DNA of 64,000 bases, taken from positions 310,001-374,000 of the forward strand of contig NZ_OOHJ01000030.1 of assembly GCF_900323885.1 (NCBI RefSeq), given 5' to 3'. The notes beneath the pieces are model-generated. The model worked only from the letters and a program-made list of their open reading frames with translations. It was not told the origin of the DNA and did not search any database. This document shows positions 51,523 through 60,761 of this stretch, one piece after another. Position 1 is the stretch's first letter. Each line of letters opens with the position of its first letter. Origin of the DNA: [Actinomadura] parvosata subsp. kistnae. Lineage in GTDB: Bacteria; Actinomycetota; Actinomycetes; Streptosporangiales; Streptosporangiaceae. The position numbers were made by a program, and so were the translations under genes.

Positions 51523-52178
51523 TCAGATCCGGTACCCGAACCTGGGCACCGTCTCGATCAGCGGCGGGTCGCCGAGCTTGCGGCGCAGGCCGTGCACGAC
51601 CACCTTGAGCACGCCGCTGAACGGGTCGAGCTGGGCGTCCCACACCTTCTCCAGCAGGTGCACGGCCGACACGGGGGCGCCGCCCGCGCGTACCAGCTCC
51701 TCCAGCACCCCCAGCTCCTTCGGGGTGAGCGCCAGCTCGCGGCCGTCGCGGGTCGCGGTGCGGCGCAGCACGTCCACCACCACGCCGTTGCGGGCCAGCA
51801 CCGGCGGGCGGCCGGCCGGGCGCGCCTGGCCAGCGCGTGCACCCTGGCCAGCAGCTCCACGTAGGAGAACGGCTTGGCCAGGTAGTCGTCGGCGCCCAGG
51901 GCCAGCCCGTCTACCAGGTCCTCCAGCGTCCCCGCGGCGGTGAGCATGAGGACGCGCGCCTCGATGTCCTGCCGCGCGGCCAGGACGCGGCAGATGTCGT
52001 CGCCGTGCACGCCGGGCAGGTCACGGTCGAGAATGATCACGTCGTAGCCGTGCACGGTGGCCAGCTCCAGGCCCCGGTCACCGTCGCCGGCGAGGTCCAC
52101 GGCCAGGCCCTCGGCCCGCAGCCCCTCGGCGAGAACCTCGGCGAGCGCGGGCTCGTCCTCGACGATCAGCACCCGCAA
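51523..52178 (-). pseudogene. OmpR-type response regulator with a frameshift
   Basis: The receiver domain is intact: RVLIVEDEPALAEVLAEGLR, phosphoacceptor in VIILDRDLPGVHGDD, Lys in DDYLAKPFSYVELLARVHAL. The winged helix (ELALTPKELGVLEELVRAGG, GVLKVVVHGLRRKLGDPPLI, ETVPRFGYRI) is in another frame. A one-base indel near 51805-51830, in the GC-rich linker, separates them. It could be a sequencing error, since the partner kinase is intact. The start is TTG 52178 after GGGGGAGA. Confidence 0.75.
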
Positions 52179-52335
52179 CGCCGTCTCCCCCTGATCCCCT
52201 CGGCCACCGGACGCCTCCCCATTCAGCCAGGCCACAGGTTAGCTCCCGGTTAGCCGGCCCGTCCTAACCCGGGCATAACCGCGCCTCTGCTGTCCTGTCG
52301 CCCGTCGAACGGACCCATCCGATGGAGGAACTGCG

Positions 52336-52815
52336 ATGCGACGTGCCCTGCTCCTGGCCCCGCTGGCCGCCCTGCTGACGCTCACGGCCTGTGGGGGCGC
52401 GGCGCAGGAGACGGCCGTCACGAGCGCCGCGCCCGCCGCGCCCGAAAACGCGGCCACCCGCCCCGGCGTGCTGGACCCGGCCTTCCAGGAGGCCATGCTC
52501 AAGTACGCCGCCTGCATGCGCGAGAACGGCGTGGACATGCCCGACCCGCAGGGCAACGTGGCCCAAGCCCCGAAGGCGCCGGCCGACGTCCTGGAGAAGG
52601 CGCAGAAGGCGTGCGAGAGCCTGCGGCCGGCGCAGGCCGGCGCGCCCGACGCCGAGGCGCAGTACCAGCGCAACGTGGCCATCGCCAAGTGCCTGCGCGA
52701 GAAGGGCATCGACGTGCCCGACCCGCGGCGCGGCCAGGGCTTCCCGATCCCTGAGGGCGGGGACGAGGTGCTGGCCGCCATGCGCGAATGCTCGTCGAAG
52801 GCGCCGCGGCCGTGA
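52336..52815 (+). CDS. small secreted lipoprotein
   Basis: The 159-residue protein has a lipoprotein signal peptide with lipobox LTAC (Cys19). The mature part has two similar halves, each with a Cys-x(n)-P-D-P block: YAACMRENGVDMPDPQG and IAKCLREKGIDVPDPRRG. ATG 52336 has GGAGGAA upstream. It is first in an operon with the adaptor, ATPase and permease genes, so it may be an extracytoplasmic partner or sensor of the efflux complex. It is divergent from the two-component genes. Confidence 0.85.
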   Translation: MRRALLLAPLAALLTLTACGGAAQETAVTSAAPAAPENAATRPGVLDPAFQEAMLKYAACMRENGVDMPDPQGNVAQAPKAPADVLEKAQKACESLRPAQAGAPDAEAQYQRNVAIAKCLREKGIDVPDPRRGQGFPIPEGGDEVLAAMRECSSKAPRP

Positions 52816-53882
52816 CCGACCGGCGACGCGGCCGGCGCGTGCTCGTCTGGGCGGCGGCGGCCCTGGCGGTGACCGGCGGCGCCGGCGCGGCCCTGCTGCT
52901 CGCGGACGCGGACGGGCCGCGCGAGCCGCCGCCCGCGCCGCCGGGGCCCGCGCGGGCGAGCGTGGAGCGTACGACGCTGACCGAACGCAAGACCGTACGG
53001 GGCAGGCTCGGCTACGCGGGCAGGACCGACGTCACCGCCGCCGCTCCCGGCCGGCTCACGTGGCGGCCCCGCCCCGGCCGCGTCGTACGGCCGGGACAGC
53101 GGCTCTACCAGGTGAACGGCGAGGACGTGATCCTGCTGCGCGGCGGGCAGCCCGCCTACCGGCGGCTGCGCACCGGCGACGAGGGCGCGGACGTGCGGCA
53201 GTTCGAGCAGGCGCTGGCCGCGCTCGGCTACACCGGCTTCACCGTGGACGGCGAGTACACGGCGCTCACGGCGGACGCCGTACGCCGCTGGCAGCGGGAC
53301 CGCGGCAGGAAGGAGACCGGCGAGGTGGACCCGGCCGCCCTCTGGTACGCCGAAGGCCCGGTCCGCGTGGACGCCCACAGGGCCGCGCTGGGCCAGCCGC
53401 TGGCGCCGGGCACGCCGGTGCTGACCCTCACCACGCCCCGGCGCGTGGTCACCGTCCCGATCCGCGTCTCCGACAGCCGCCTCGTCCGCGTGGGCGGCGC
53501 CGTCACCGTCACCCTCCCCGGCGGCGCGACGGTCAAGGGCGAGGTCGCCTCGATCGGCTCGAAGGTGACCACCAGGGAGGGGCCGACGGGCGTACGGGAG
53601 GACACCGTGGACGTGACCGTGCACCTTCCCGGCACCCGCGCCACCCGCCGGTTCGACCGCGCGCCCGTGGAGGTGTCGCTGGTCAGCGCCAGCCGGCGGG
53701 ACGTCCTGGTCGTGCCGGTGACCGCGCTCGTCGCGCTGCCCGGCGGCGGCTACGGCGTCACGCTGCTCGGCCCCGGCGGGGCCCGGGACGTGCGGGTGGA
53801 GACCGGCATGTTCGCCGACGGGAAGGTCGAGGTGAGCGCGCCGGGCCTGGCGGCGGGGGCCCAGGTCGAGGTGGCCCGGTGA
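52812..53882 (+). CDS. efflux adaptor protein with peptidoglycan-binding domain
   Basis: The 356-residue membrane-fusion-type protein has an N-terminal membrane anchor (VLVWAAAALAVTGGAGAALLL). A lipoyl-like region (GRLTWRPRPGRVVRPGQRLY) and a PG_binding_1 domain (GDEGADVRQFEQALAALGYT, then FTVDGEYTALTADAVRRWQR) follow, with beta-barrel domains after. GTG 52812 overlaps the upstream TGA. This arrangement is typical of actinobacterial MacA-like adaptors that work with MacB-type ABC permeases. Confidence 0.85.
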   Translation: MTDRRRGRRVLVWAAAALAVTGGAGAALLLADADGPREPPPAPPGPARASVERTTLTERKTVRGRLGYAGRTDVTAAAPGRLTWRPRPGRVVRPGQRLYQVNGEDVILLRGGQPAYRRLRTGDEGADVRQFEQALAALGYTGFTVDGEYTALTADAVRRWQRDRGRKETGEVDPAALWYAEGPVRVDAHRAALGQPLAPGTPVLTLTTPRRVVTVPIRVSDSRLVRVGGAVTVTLPGGATVKGEVASIGSKVTTREGPTGVREDTVDVTVHLPGTRATRRFDRAPVEVSLVSASRRDVLVVPVTALVALPGGGYGVTLLGPGGARDVRVETGMFADGKVEVSAPGLAAGAQVEVAR

Positions 53883-54682
53883 GCCCCGCCGCCGAGCTCG
53901 CCGGCGTCTCGAAGATCTATCCGGGCGGGGTCGCCGCGCTGCGCGACGTCACGTTCTCCATCGGCAGGGGCGAGTTCGTGGCCGTCGTCGGGCCGTCGGG
54001 GTCGGGCAAGTCCACCATGCTCAACCTGCTCGGCACCCTGGACGTGCCGACCACCGGCACCGTGCGGGTGGCCGGGCACGACGTCGGCGCGCTCGGCGAC
54101 CGGCGGACCTCCGAGCTGCGCGCCCGCGCGATCGGGTTCGTCTTCCAGCGCTTCCACCTGGCGCAGAACGTCAGCGCCCTGGACAACGTGGCCGACGGCC
54201 TGCTGTACGCCGGGGTTCCGCTCCGCGAGCGGCGCCGCAGGGCGGCGCGGGCCCTGGCCCGGGTGGGGCTCGCGGGCCGGGCGCACCACCGGCCGCACGA
54301 GCTGTCCGGCGGGCAGATGCAGCGGGTGGCCATCGCCAGGGCGGTGGTCGGCGATCCCGTGCTGCTGCTGGCCGACGAGCCCACCGGGGCGCTCGACACG
54401 GCCTCGGGGGAGGCGGTGCTCGGGCTGCTGCGCGAGCTGAACGAGGCCGGCTCGACCGTGGTGGTCATCACGCACGACCGCGAGGTGGCCGCCGCGCCGC
54501 CGCGCCGGATCGAGGTCCGCGACGGCCGGGTGGTGGCCGACGTGCGGCGGGACGAGCCCGGCGGGCGGCCGGACCCGGCGGGACGTGACGGGAGGGGGCC
54601 GCGGCGAGACGGGAGCGCGCGGCGGGAGGGGATGTCGTGGCCGGTGGGCGGTGGTCCCGGAGCGGGAAGGGAGCCGTCATGA
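53879..54682 (+). CDS. MacB/LolD-type ABC ATPase
   Basis: The 267-residue ATPase has Walker A (VVGPSGSGKSTMLNLLG), the Q-loop (FVFQRFHLAQNVSALDN), signature LSGGQMQRVAIARAVVG, Walker B LLLADEPTGALD and the switch His in VVVITHDREVA. The C-terminal tail of about 40 residues is Arg/Gly/Pro-rich and not part of the fold. The GTG start overlaps the adaptor stop and its own stop overlaps the permease start. Confidence 0.87.
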   Translation: MSPAAELAGVSKIYPGGVAALRDVTFSIGRGEFVAVVGPSGSGKSTMLNLLGTLDVPTTGTVRVAGHDVGALGDRRTSELRARAIGFVFQRFHLAQNVSALDNVADGLLYAGVPLRERRRRAARALARVGLAGRAHHRPHELSGGQMQRVAIARAVVGDPVLLLADEPTGALDTASGEAVLGLLRELNEAGSTVVVITHDREVAAAPPRRIEVRDGRVVADVRRDEPGGRPDPAGRDGRGPRRDGSARREGMSWPVGGGPGAGREPS

Positions 54683-55875
54683 GCGGCGGGCGGCCCCGGC
54701 TGTCGCCGGCCGACCTGCTGCGCGTCGGCGCGAGCGGCCTGCGGGCGCGCCCGGCGCGGGTGTTCCTGTCGGCGCTGGGCATCGCGATCGGCATCGCCGC
54801 CATGGTGTCGGTCGTGGGCATCTCCTCCTCCAGCCGGGCCGACCTTGACGCGCGGATCAGCCGGCTGGGCACCAACCTGCTGACCGTCGGCCCCGGGGAC
54901 GCGCTGCTGGGCGGCAAGGCCGAGCTGCCCGCGGAGGCGACGGCCATGGTGCGCCGGATCTCGGGCGTGCAGGCCGCCTCCTCCATCGCCGCCATCGACG
55001 GCGTGCGCGTCTACCGCCACGACCGCGTCCCCCCGGGCGAGAGCGGCGGCATCACCGCCTACGCCGCGGACCTGGAGCTGCCCTCCGTGCTGCGGACCGC
55101 GCCGGTGACCGGGACGTGGCTCAACGCGGCCACCGCCCGCTACCCGGTCGTCGTGCTCGGGCACACGGCCGCGGCCCGCCTCGGCGTCACCCGTACGGGC
55201 CCGGGCGTCCAGGTGCTGGTGGGCGGGACGTACCACACGGTCGCCGGCATTCTCGCGCCTGTGGAGCTCGCCCCCGAGATCGACACGGCGGCCCTGGTGG
55301 GCGGCACGTCGGCGCGGCGGCTGTTCGGCCACGAGAGCCATCCGACGACCATCTACGTGCGGGCCGACGAGCAGCGCATCGAGGAGGTTCGCGGCCTGCT
55401 CGCCCCCACGGCCGGCCCGCGCGCCCCGGGCGACGTGGAAGTGTCGCGGCCGTCGGACGCGCTGGCCGCCAAGCGGCTGGCGGAGCAGGCGTTCACCGGC
55501 CTGCTGCTGGGGCTCGGCGCGGTGGCGCTGCTGGTGGGCGGCGTCGGGGTGGCCAACACGATGGTGATCTCGGTGCTGGAGCGGCGCGGCGAGATCGGCC
55601 TGCGCAGGGCGCTCGGGGCCAACCGCGCGCAGATCCTCGCGCAGTTCCTGGTGGAGGCCGTGGTGCTGGCGGCTCTTGGCGGCCTGGCGGGGGCGGTGCT
55701 CGGCGCCCTGCTGACGGCGGGGTACGCGCTGTCGCAGGGCTGGCAGGTCGTCGTGCCGGGCGCCGCGCTGGCGGGCGGCGTGGCGGCGACGGCGGCCATC
55801 GGCGCGCTGGCGGGCCTGTGGCCGGCCGTACGCGCGGCCCGCCTCTCCCCCACCGAGGCCCTGGCCGCCCCCTGA
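54679..55875 (+). CDS. MacB/FtsX-type ABC permease
   Basis: The 398-residue protein has one N-terminal transmembrane segment (VFLSALGIAIGIAAMVSVVG), a large extracytoplasmic domain (about 55-270) and three C-terminal segments. The FtsX signature is VANTMVISVLERRGEIGLRR followed by ALGANRAQILAQFLVEA. ATG 54679 has GGAAGGGAG upstream. It forms a mechanotransmission-type efflux complex with the ATPase and adaptor. The substrate is unknown; antimicrobial peptides and lipids are typical. Confidence 0.87.
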   Translation: MSGGRPRLSPADLLRVGASGLRARPARVFLSALGIAIGIAAMVSVVGISSSSRADLDARISRLGTNLLTVGPGDALLGGKAELPAEATAMVRRISGVQAASSIAAIDGVRVYRHDRVPPGESGGITAYAADLELPSVLRTAPVTGTWLNAATARYPVVVLGHTAAARLGVTRTGPGVQVLVGGTYHTVAGILAPVELAPEIDTAALVGGTSARRLFGHESHPTTIYVRADEQRIEEVRGLLAPTAGPRAPGDVEVSRPSDALAAKRLAEQAFTGLLLGLGAVALLVGGVGVANTMVISVLERRGEIGLRRALGANRAQILAQFLVEAVVLAALGGLAGAVLGALLTAGYALSQGWQVVVPGAALAGGVAATAAIGALAGLWPAVRAARLSPTEALAAP

Positions 55876-56042
55876 AAGAAGGCCGTGATCGCCCTCCCGA
55901 GAACCGTCCGGGCGGCCCGGGTCGACACCGGCTCGGGCCGGGGCCGCCCAGCGGGATCGCGGCGAGTTCGGAGCGCTTCCAGGTCGCCGCCGAGGGCGCG
56001 CCGGAGGCTCATCGGGCGATTACGGCCGGGATCCACCGGCCG

Positions 56043-56972
56043 TCAGAGCCAGCCGCGCTCCTTGGCCCGCAGGGCGGCCTGGAAGCGGGTCGCGGCGCCC
56101 AGGCGAGCCATGAGGTCGGCGACGTGGGCGCGGAACTTGCGGACGGAGATGTTGAGCGCCCTGGCCGCGGTCTCGTCCGTACTGTGCTCGGCGAGAACCC
56201 GCAGGACCTGCTGCTCGAGCGGGGAAAGGGGCAGGTCGTCCAGGTCGCGGGCACGCGCCCACATGCCGTCGAACACGTCGGCGAGCATGGCGACGAGGCC
56301 CGGCTGGCGGATCTGCAACCCGCCCGCGTTCGGCTGCGCGGGATCCGCCTGGACGAAGGCGACGCTCCGGTTCACGATCGCCAGGTGCCTGATCGGCTCG
56401 GTGGTGACGCGGTGCAGGTCGCCCAGGCCGTGCCAGTAGCGGGCGTACGGCTCCTGGTGCGGGTCGGTCAGGGCGTCGGCGGAGAAGAGGGTGCGGCTCC
56501 GCAAACCGCCCGCCAGGAGGCGCGCGAATGGTTTGTTGTCGAAGTGGCTGTTGTCGTTGCGCGGCCGGATCTTCAGGTGCATGAACTCGCCGGGATCGTC
56601 GGCCATCAGGGCGCGCAGGCGGCGGGTGACCGCGGGGCCGTCCGGCACGTGCTCGACCATCTGCACGGGGCGGCCGCTGCGGTGCTCCTCCGACAGCTCG
56701 GTGAGCACGTCCCAGGCCAGGCTCAGCTCGGTGAGCTGGCGCCGGGTCTGGTCGAGGCGCCGGCGTACCAGCAGGTCGACGGCCACGGCGGGAGGTATGG
56801 CGGTGAGCGTGTCGTCGACCAGGCCCGCTTCCCGCAGTTCGGCGAGGACCACCGGCAGCTCGGGCATGGCCAGGTCGGCGCGGGCGGTGCCGAGGTCGGG
56901 CCGCGGGTTGCGGAGCAGGTAGCGGTACAGGCGCTCCTGCCCGGCGCTCAGCCCCAGGTTGTTCAGGCTCAT
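56043..56972 (-). CDS. LuxR-type regulator with TrmB-like N-terminus
   Basis: The 309-residue protein begins with a winged-helix-like region (LSAGQERLYRYLLRNPRPDL). A central helical and phospholipase-D-like domain follows, with RPVQMVEHVPDGPAVTRRLR. The C-terminus is a LuxR helix-turn-helix (LSPLEQQVLRVLAEHSTDET, then AARALNISVRKFRAHVADLM). ATG 56972 has GGGGAGG upstream, excluding the longer reading. It is convergent with the MacB-like permease gene and divergent from a LysR gene. Confidence 0.83.
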   Translation of the reverse strand: MSLNNLGLSAGQERLYRYLLRNPRPDLGTARADLAMPELPVVLAELREAGLVDDTLTAIPPAVAVDLLVRRRLDQTRRQLTELSLAWDVLTELSEEHRSGRPVQMVEHVPDGPAVTRRLRALMADDPGEFMHLKIRPRNDNSHFDNKPFARLLAGGLRSRTLFSADALTDPHQEPYARYWHGLGDLHRVTTEPIRHLAIVNRSVAFVQADPAQPNAGGLQIRQPGLVAMLADVFDGMWARARDLDDLPLSPLEQQVLRVLAEHSTDETAARALNISVRKFRAHVADLMARLGAATRFQAALRAKERGWL

Positions 56973-57330
56973 CCGGCCTCCCCGGCACGAGCGGGCAGGC
57001 GCCGCGAGGCAGGAAGGACATCGGTCATGGTCGATTCGCGGCGCAGGCGGTGTGCCAGGGCGGGCCGGGAGAGGCCGGCGCCGGAAGCGAGGATGTCGAT
57101 CAACGTGCTCCATCGAGTGACTGGTTCCCGCAAGCCCCCGGGAGGGCGAGCCGGACGTGCTGAGCTGCCGGGGTCGCAGGCAGGCCGCCTGGGACGTCAC
57201 AGCGGGGCCGGGGTCCGGCACCGCGCCGTTCCGGCCGACTGGACGATTGTGCCCCGGCCGTACCGCCGGGGGAAACAACGATGAATTGTGCCGAGCACAG
57301 CGGATCGCTGGTGCCGCTAGGGTTTCGGCC
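56973..57330. other. divergent promoter region, no gene
   Basis: Apart from the GGGGAGG of the LuxR-type gene and a TAGGGT -10 hexamer at 57318-57323 for the LysR gene, I see no feature. Confidence 0.45.
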
Positions 57331-58248
57331 GTGGGCGATATCGATTTTCGGCACTTGCGTTCGTTCCTGGCCGTGGTGCGGGAGCGGTCCATCACCGGCG
57401 CCGGAGCGGTGCTCCACCTGACGCAGCAAGCGGTGTCGACGCACGTGCGGCAGCTGGAACGCGCCCTGGGCGTGGTCCTGCTCGTGCGCACCTCGCGCGG
57501 CGTGCTGCTCACCCCCGCCGGGGAGGAGCTGGCCGCCGGCGGCGCGGCCGTGATCGACGACGTCGCCCGGCTGGCCGCACGGGTGCGTGCCGTGGCCGAC
57601 GCTCAGGCCGGCACCCTTCGCCTGGCCTGCTGTCCCGCCGCCGCCGCCCTGCTCGCCATCGACGTGGCCGACGCCCTGGAGAAGGCGGTCCCCGGCCTGA
57701 ACGTGATGTTGACCGGCGCGCGCAGCCCCAAGGACGAACTCCGGATTCTCCGCGACGGGCGCGCCGACGTGGCGTTCATGTGGCTGCCGGTCGGCGACGT
57801 CGGGCTGCATCACGCGGTCGTGCGCAGCGATCCCCGGGCCGTGGTGCTGTCCACCCGCCATCCCCTGGCCGGCCGCCCGGCGGTGACCCTCGCCGACCTC
57901 GCCGACGATCCGGTCCTGCGTCCCGACGTCCTCACGTCTGAGGAGGCCGAACGGTTCTGGCTCGCGGACCCCCGGCCCGACGGCAGCCCCGCGCCGCGTG
58001 GCCCGATCGTGCCCCGCATGGAGGACTGCCTGCTGGAGATCGGCCGCGGCCGTGGCATCTGGCTCCCCCCGCAACCCCTGGGGGCGGTGATGCCCGCCGA
58101 CAACCTGCGCTGGATCCCGGTCACCGACGCGGAGCACTTCGACCTCGGCGTCGTGTGGACCGACCGCGCCCCTCAGTCCCTGGTCACGCGCCTGATCGCC
58201 GAAGTCCGCAGCGTCACCGGCCACGATCAGCACCTCCACCCCGCGTGA
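57331..58248 (+). CDS. LysR family regulator
   Basis: The 305-residue protein begins MGDIDFRHLRSFLAVVRERS. The helix-turn-helix is in GAGAVLHLTQQAVSTHVRQL, followed by ERALGVVLLVRTSRGVLLTP and a co-inducer-binding domain. GTG 57331 has no Shine-Dalgarno and lies 8 bp after TAGGGT, so the mRNA is probably leaderless. Its target is not obvious; the divergent LuxR-type gene is one candidate. Confidence 0.85.
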   Translation: MGDIDFRHLRSFLAVVRERSITGAGAVLHLTQQAVSTHVRQLERALGVVLLVRTSRGVLLTPAGEELAAGGAAVIDDVARLAARVRAVADAQAGTLRLACCPAAAALLAIDVADALEKAVPGLNVMLTGARSPKDELRILRDGRADVAFMWLPVGDVGLHHAVVRSDPRAVVLSTRHPLAGRPAVTLADLADDPVLRPDVLTSEEAERFWLADPRPDGSPAPRGPIVPRMEDCLLEIGRGRGIWLPPQPLGAVMPADNLRWIPVTDAEHFDLGVVWTDRAPQSLVTRLIAEVRSVTGHDQHLHPA

Positions 58249-58389
58249 AGCCGCGGCGTCAACGGCTCCCTGTGCTCCCGATGCGGTGCCCTCCCGACCG
58301 AGACCGTCCACGGGCCGCGTGTTCCCAGTGGCCACATCGATGGCGTGACGGTGCGGGAGCGGCTCTCCCGCCGCCTCGCCTCGATGAGC

Positions 58390-59190
58390 GGCCGGCCGCG
58401 CGCACGACGGCCGGCAGAGCGCCTCGCCGATGCCGGTCCGGGCGTACAGGACGAAGCGGCCCGTTCGGTGAGCGCTGACGAAACCGGCGTCACACAGCAG
58501 CCTGCGGCACGGACGCGGAGCGCCGTTCCCAGAGGGTGGCGATGCCCCGGGTCCCGTAGCGCAGGGTGGGCTGCCACGGCGCGGTGGTGATCGACCAGAC
58601 GTTCGGCCAGGTGAAGGCCGATGGCACGAGCAGGAGCCCGCGGCCTCTCAGCGCCCGTAGCGCTGTGCAGTAGCGGTGCTGGACGCGCAGCGTGTCCTCG
58701 GACCACTCGACTGTGGGGTCGAGGGTGTTGAGGAGCCGGTGCGCGCCGCCGTCGGCCAGTTGTCTGGCGCGATAGAGCAGGTCTCCTTCGAGCAGGGCGC
58801 GGATCTTCGGCCAGTACGGTGCCAGCGCCGTCTTCCAGAACGCGGCGATCTGGTCGGCCAGCAGGGCCAGCCCGCGATCGGGGTCGTCCCTCAGCAGGGC
58901 GGTCGCGGGCGAGGGTGGCAGCCAGGCCAGGTCGGTGGCGAGGGTCTCGGGCGGGGTGGCGCGCAGGGTGGCGAGTTCGAGGTCGAGGTCCGGTACGGCC
59001 ACCGCTGGGGGCGGCGCCAGGAAGGCGGGCAGCCCGCGTGGCGGGATGAGCGCGTCCAGCAGCTCCCAGCGGATGCCGTGCAGCCGGGGCCGTACCTCGT
59101 CGAGCCAGGGCCCGTAGAGAGGATGCGGCTGCTTGATCAGTCGTGCCCCGGCGACGGCCTCCCACAGCGGGGAGATCGCAAATCGGGTGT
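58390..59190 (-). pseudogene. ArsR-type regulator (DUF5937-like), truncated
   Basis: One frame gives TRFAISPLWEAVAGARLIKQ, then DEVRPRLHGIRWELLDALIP and GRGLLLVPSAFTWPNVWSIT, the DUF5937 region. It stops near 58490, where the winged helix should begin. The C-terminal LCDAGFVSAHRTGRFVLYAR appears in another frame downstream, so the HTH core is deleted. The N-terminus is cut where an MFS fragment begins. Confidence 0.6.
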
Positions 59191-59355
59191 AGGCGCCACC
59201 GTGCGCTTCCTGTTCACCGGCGCGCTCGCGGTCGGCGCCGGCCTGGGCGGCGTGCTGGGCCAGCTCGCCGGGGTGGACGCCACCCTGTGGGCCGCCGCCG
59301 CGATCCTGTCCTCCGCATGGCTGCCGCCGCGCCCGATGCGCGGAGCCTGGAAACG
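59190..59355 (+). pseudogene. MFS transporter C-terminal fragment
   Basis: The plus strand reads ATVRFLFTGALAVGAGLGGV, then LGQLAGVDATLWAAAAILSS. This resembles transmembrane helices 11-12 of a major facilitator protein. There is no start, and it abuts the ArsR remnant. Confidence 0.45.
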
Positions 59356-59568
59356 AGTAGGTCCTGAGTCGCCGCGCCCGCGCCAAGGCCCTCGCCGCCG
59401 TCGGCCCGGCTTGCTGCTCATCGCCGGCGAAGGCCACGTCTCCGCCGGGCTGGACAGCCGGCGACAGGCACGGCAGAGGCTATGTCTCCGCCGAGGTGGA
59501 CGGTCGGCGGCAGGCCGAGCCGTGAGCAGGTCCGGCCGCATCGGCGCGATGGGCGGGCGGATGGCGGC

Positions 59569-59768
59569 GACTACAATTCGCTTGCATGCCATCACTCCGC
59601 GTGCTGTCGTGGCGATGTGAAGGACGGTCAGGAGCGCGCGGCCCAGGAGCTGCGCGCGTTGCCGCAGCGGGCGGTCGGCGTCGCCGAACTGGGTGCGGCG
59701 ATCTCCGCCGCCATCGGGCCGTGGGTGCCCCACGACGCGCTGCGCCTGGTGGGCACCAGCCCGGCCAC
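59569..59768 (+). repeat. 200-bp direct duplication, copy 2 (partner 49860-50059)
   Basis: The segment matches 49860-50059 with three differences in 200 bp. It carries the TACAAT -10 and the first 50 codons of the intact LuxR gene at 59617, so this is the original copy. Confidence 0.9.
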
Positions 59769-60639
59769 AGGGCTGGGGCAGGGGTCGTTCAGCTTCTGGC
59801 ACCGCTACGAGGAGGAGCTCGTCCGCTCGCTGCTGGCCCGCCGCTCCACCGGCCGCGGCGACCCCTGCCGCCCGGCGGCGCTGGCCAGACTGCGGGTTCC
59901 GGCCGCGGTGGCGCGCGGGGCGGAGGGCGGCGGCGAGCTGCGGGTGCTACTGCGGGACGGCCGGGGTGTGTGGGGGCTGCTCGGGCTGGTGCGCGCGGGC
60001 GACGCCCGGCCGTTCTGCGCGGACGACGTGCGGCGGGCCGTCCAGCTCGGGCCGGCGCTGATGACGCTGCTGCGCGGGCACGTCACGGCGGCGCCGCTCG
60101 CACCGACCATCCCCGCCCTGCCCGCGGGGCTGATCACCGTGAGCGCCGGGCAGGCGATCCGCACGGTGACACCGCAGGCCCAGGCGTGGCTCGACCGGCT
60201 GGGCCGTCAGGGGACGCCGGGCTGGCTCATGCCCGCCGTGGTGACGGCCCTCGCCCTGGACGCCCGCGGCACGGCCTGCCCCACCGCAGGGGGAACCGCA
60301 GCCGGGGCGGGCCGTTCGTTCGTCTGCGCCCCGCCGGCCGGCTTCGGGCGATGGCTGATGATCGAAGGGCAGGCCCTGGACGCGGACGGCACCGGTGACG
60401 TCGCCGTCGTCATCCAGTCGCCCGCGGCCCCGCTCGTGCTGCCGTCCTTCTGCGACTGGTACGCCCTGACCCCGCGCGAGCGCCAGGTGCTGGAGCTGCT
60501 GTGCCGGGGAGCGGCGCCCAAGCAGGTGGCGCGGCTGCTCGGCCTGTCCGCGCACACCGTCCACGACCACCTCAAGGCGCTGTTCCGCAAGACCGGCGCG
60601 GGCGGCAGGGACGAGCTCATGGCCGCCTTCACCGCCTGA
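59617..60639 (+). CDS. LuxR family regulator
   Basis: The 340-residue protein has a helical N-terminal half with a possible GAF-like sensor region (SFSFWHRYEEELVRSLLARR). The C-terminal LuxR helix-turn-helix is YALTPRERQVLELLCRGAAP, then KQVARLLGLSAHTVHDHLKA. I place the start at GTG 59617; upstream ORF sequence lies in the promoter. A TACAAT -10 occurs at 59571-59576. It is followed by the crystallin-like gene. A truncated copy of its 5' end lies 9.7 kb upstream. Confidence 0.83.
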   Translation: MKDGQERAAQELRALPQRAVGVAELGAAISAAIGPWVPHDALRLVGTSPATGLGQGSFSFWHRYEEELVRSLLARRSTGRGDPCRPAALARLRVPAAVARGAEGGGELRVLLRDGRGVWGLLGLVRAGDARPFCADDVRRAVQLGPALMTLLRGHVTAAPLAPTIPALPAGLITVSAGQAIRTVTPQAQAWLDRLGRQGTPGWLMPAVVTALALDARGTACPTAGGTAAGAGRSFVCAPPAGFGRWLMIEGQALDADGTGDVAVVIQSPAAPLVLPSFCDWYALTPRERQVLELLCRGAAPKQVARLLGLSAHTVHDHLKALFRKTGAGGRDELMAAFTA

Positions 60640-60761
60640 CGCACCTGCCAGTCTGGCCGCCTGCCGCGCCGCCGGCCATCCCCAAGGTTGGGGGGCTGCC
60701 CGGCAGGCGTCGCCCTCCCACCATGAAGGAGTCACAACAGACACCAGCAGGAAGGGCGACC

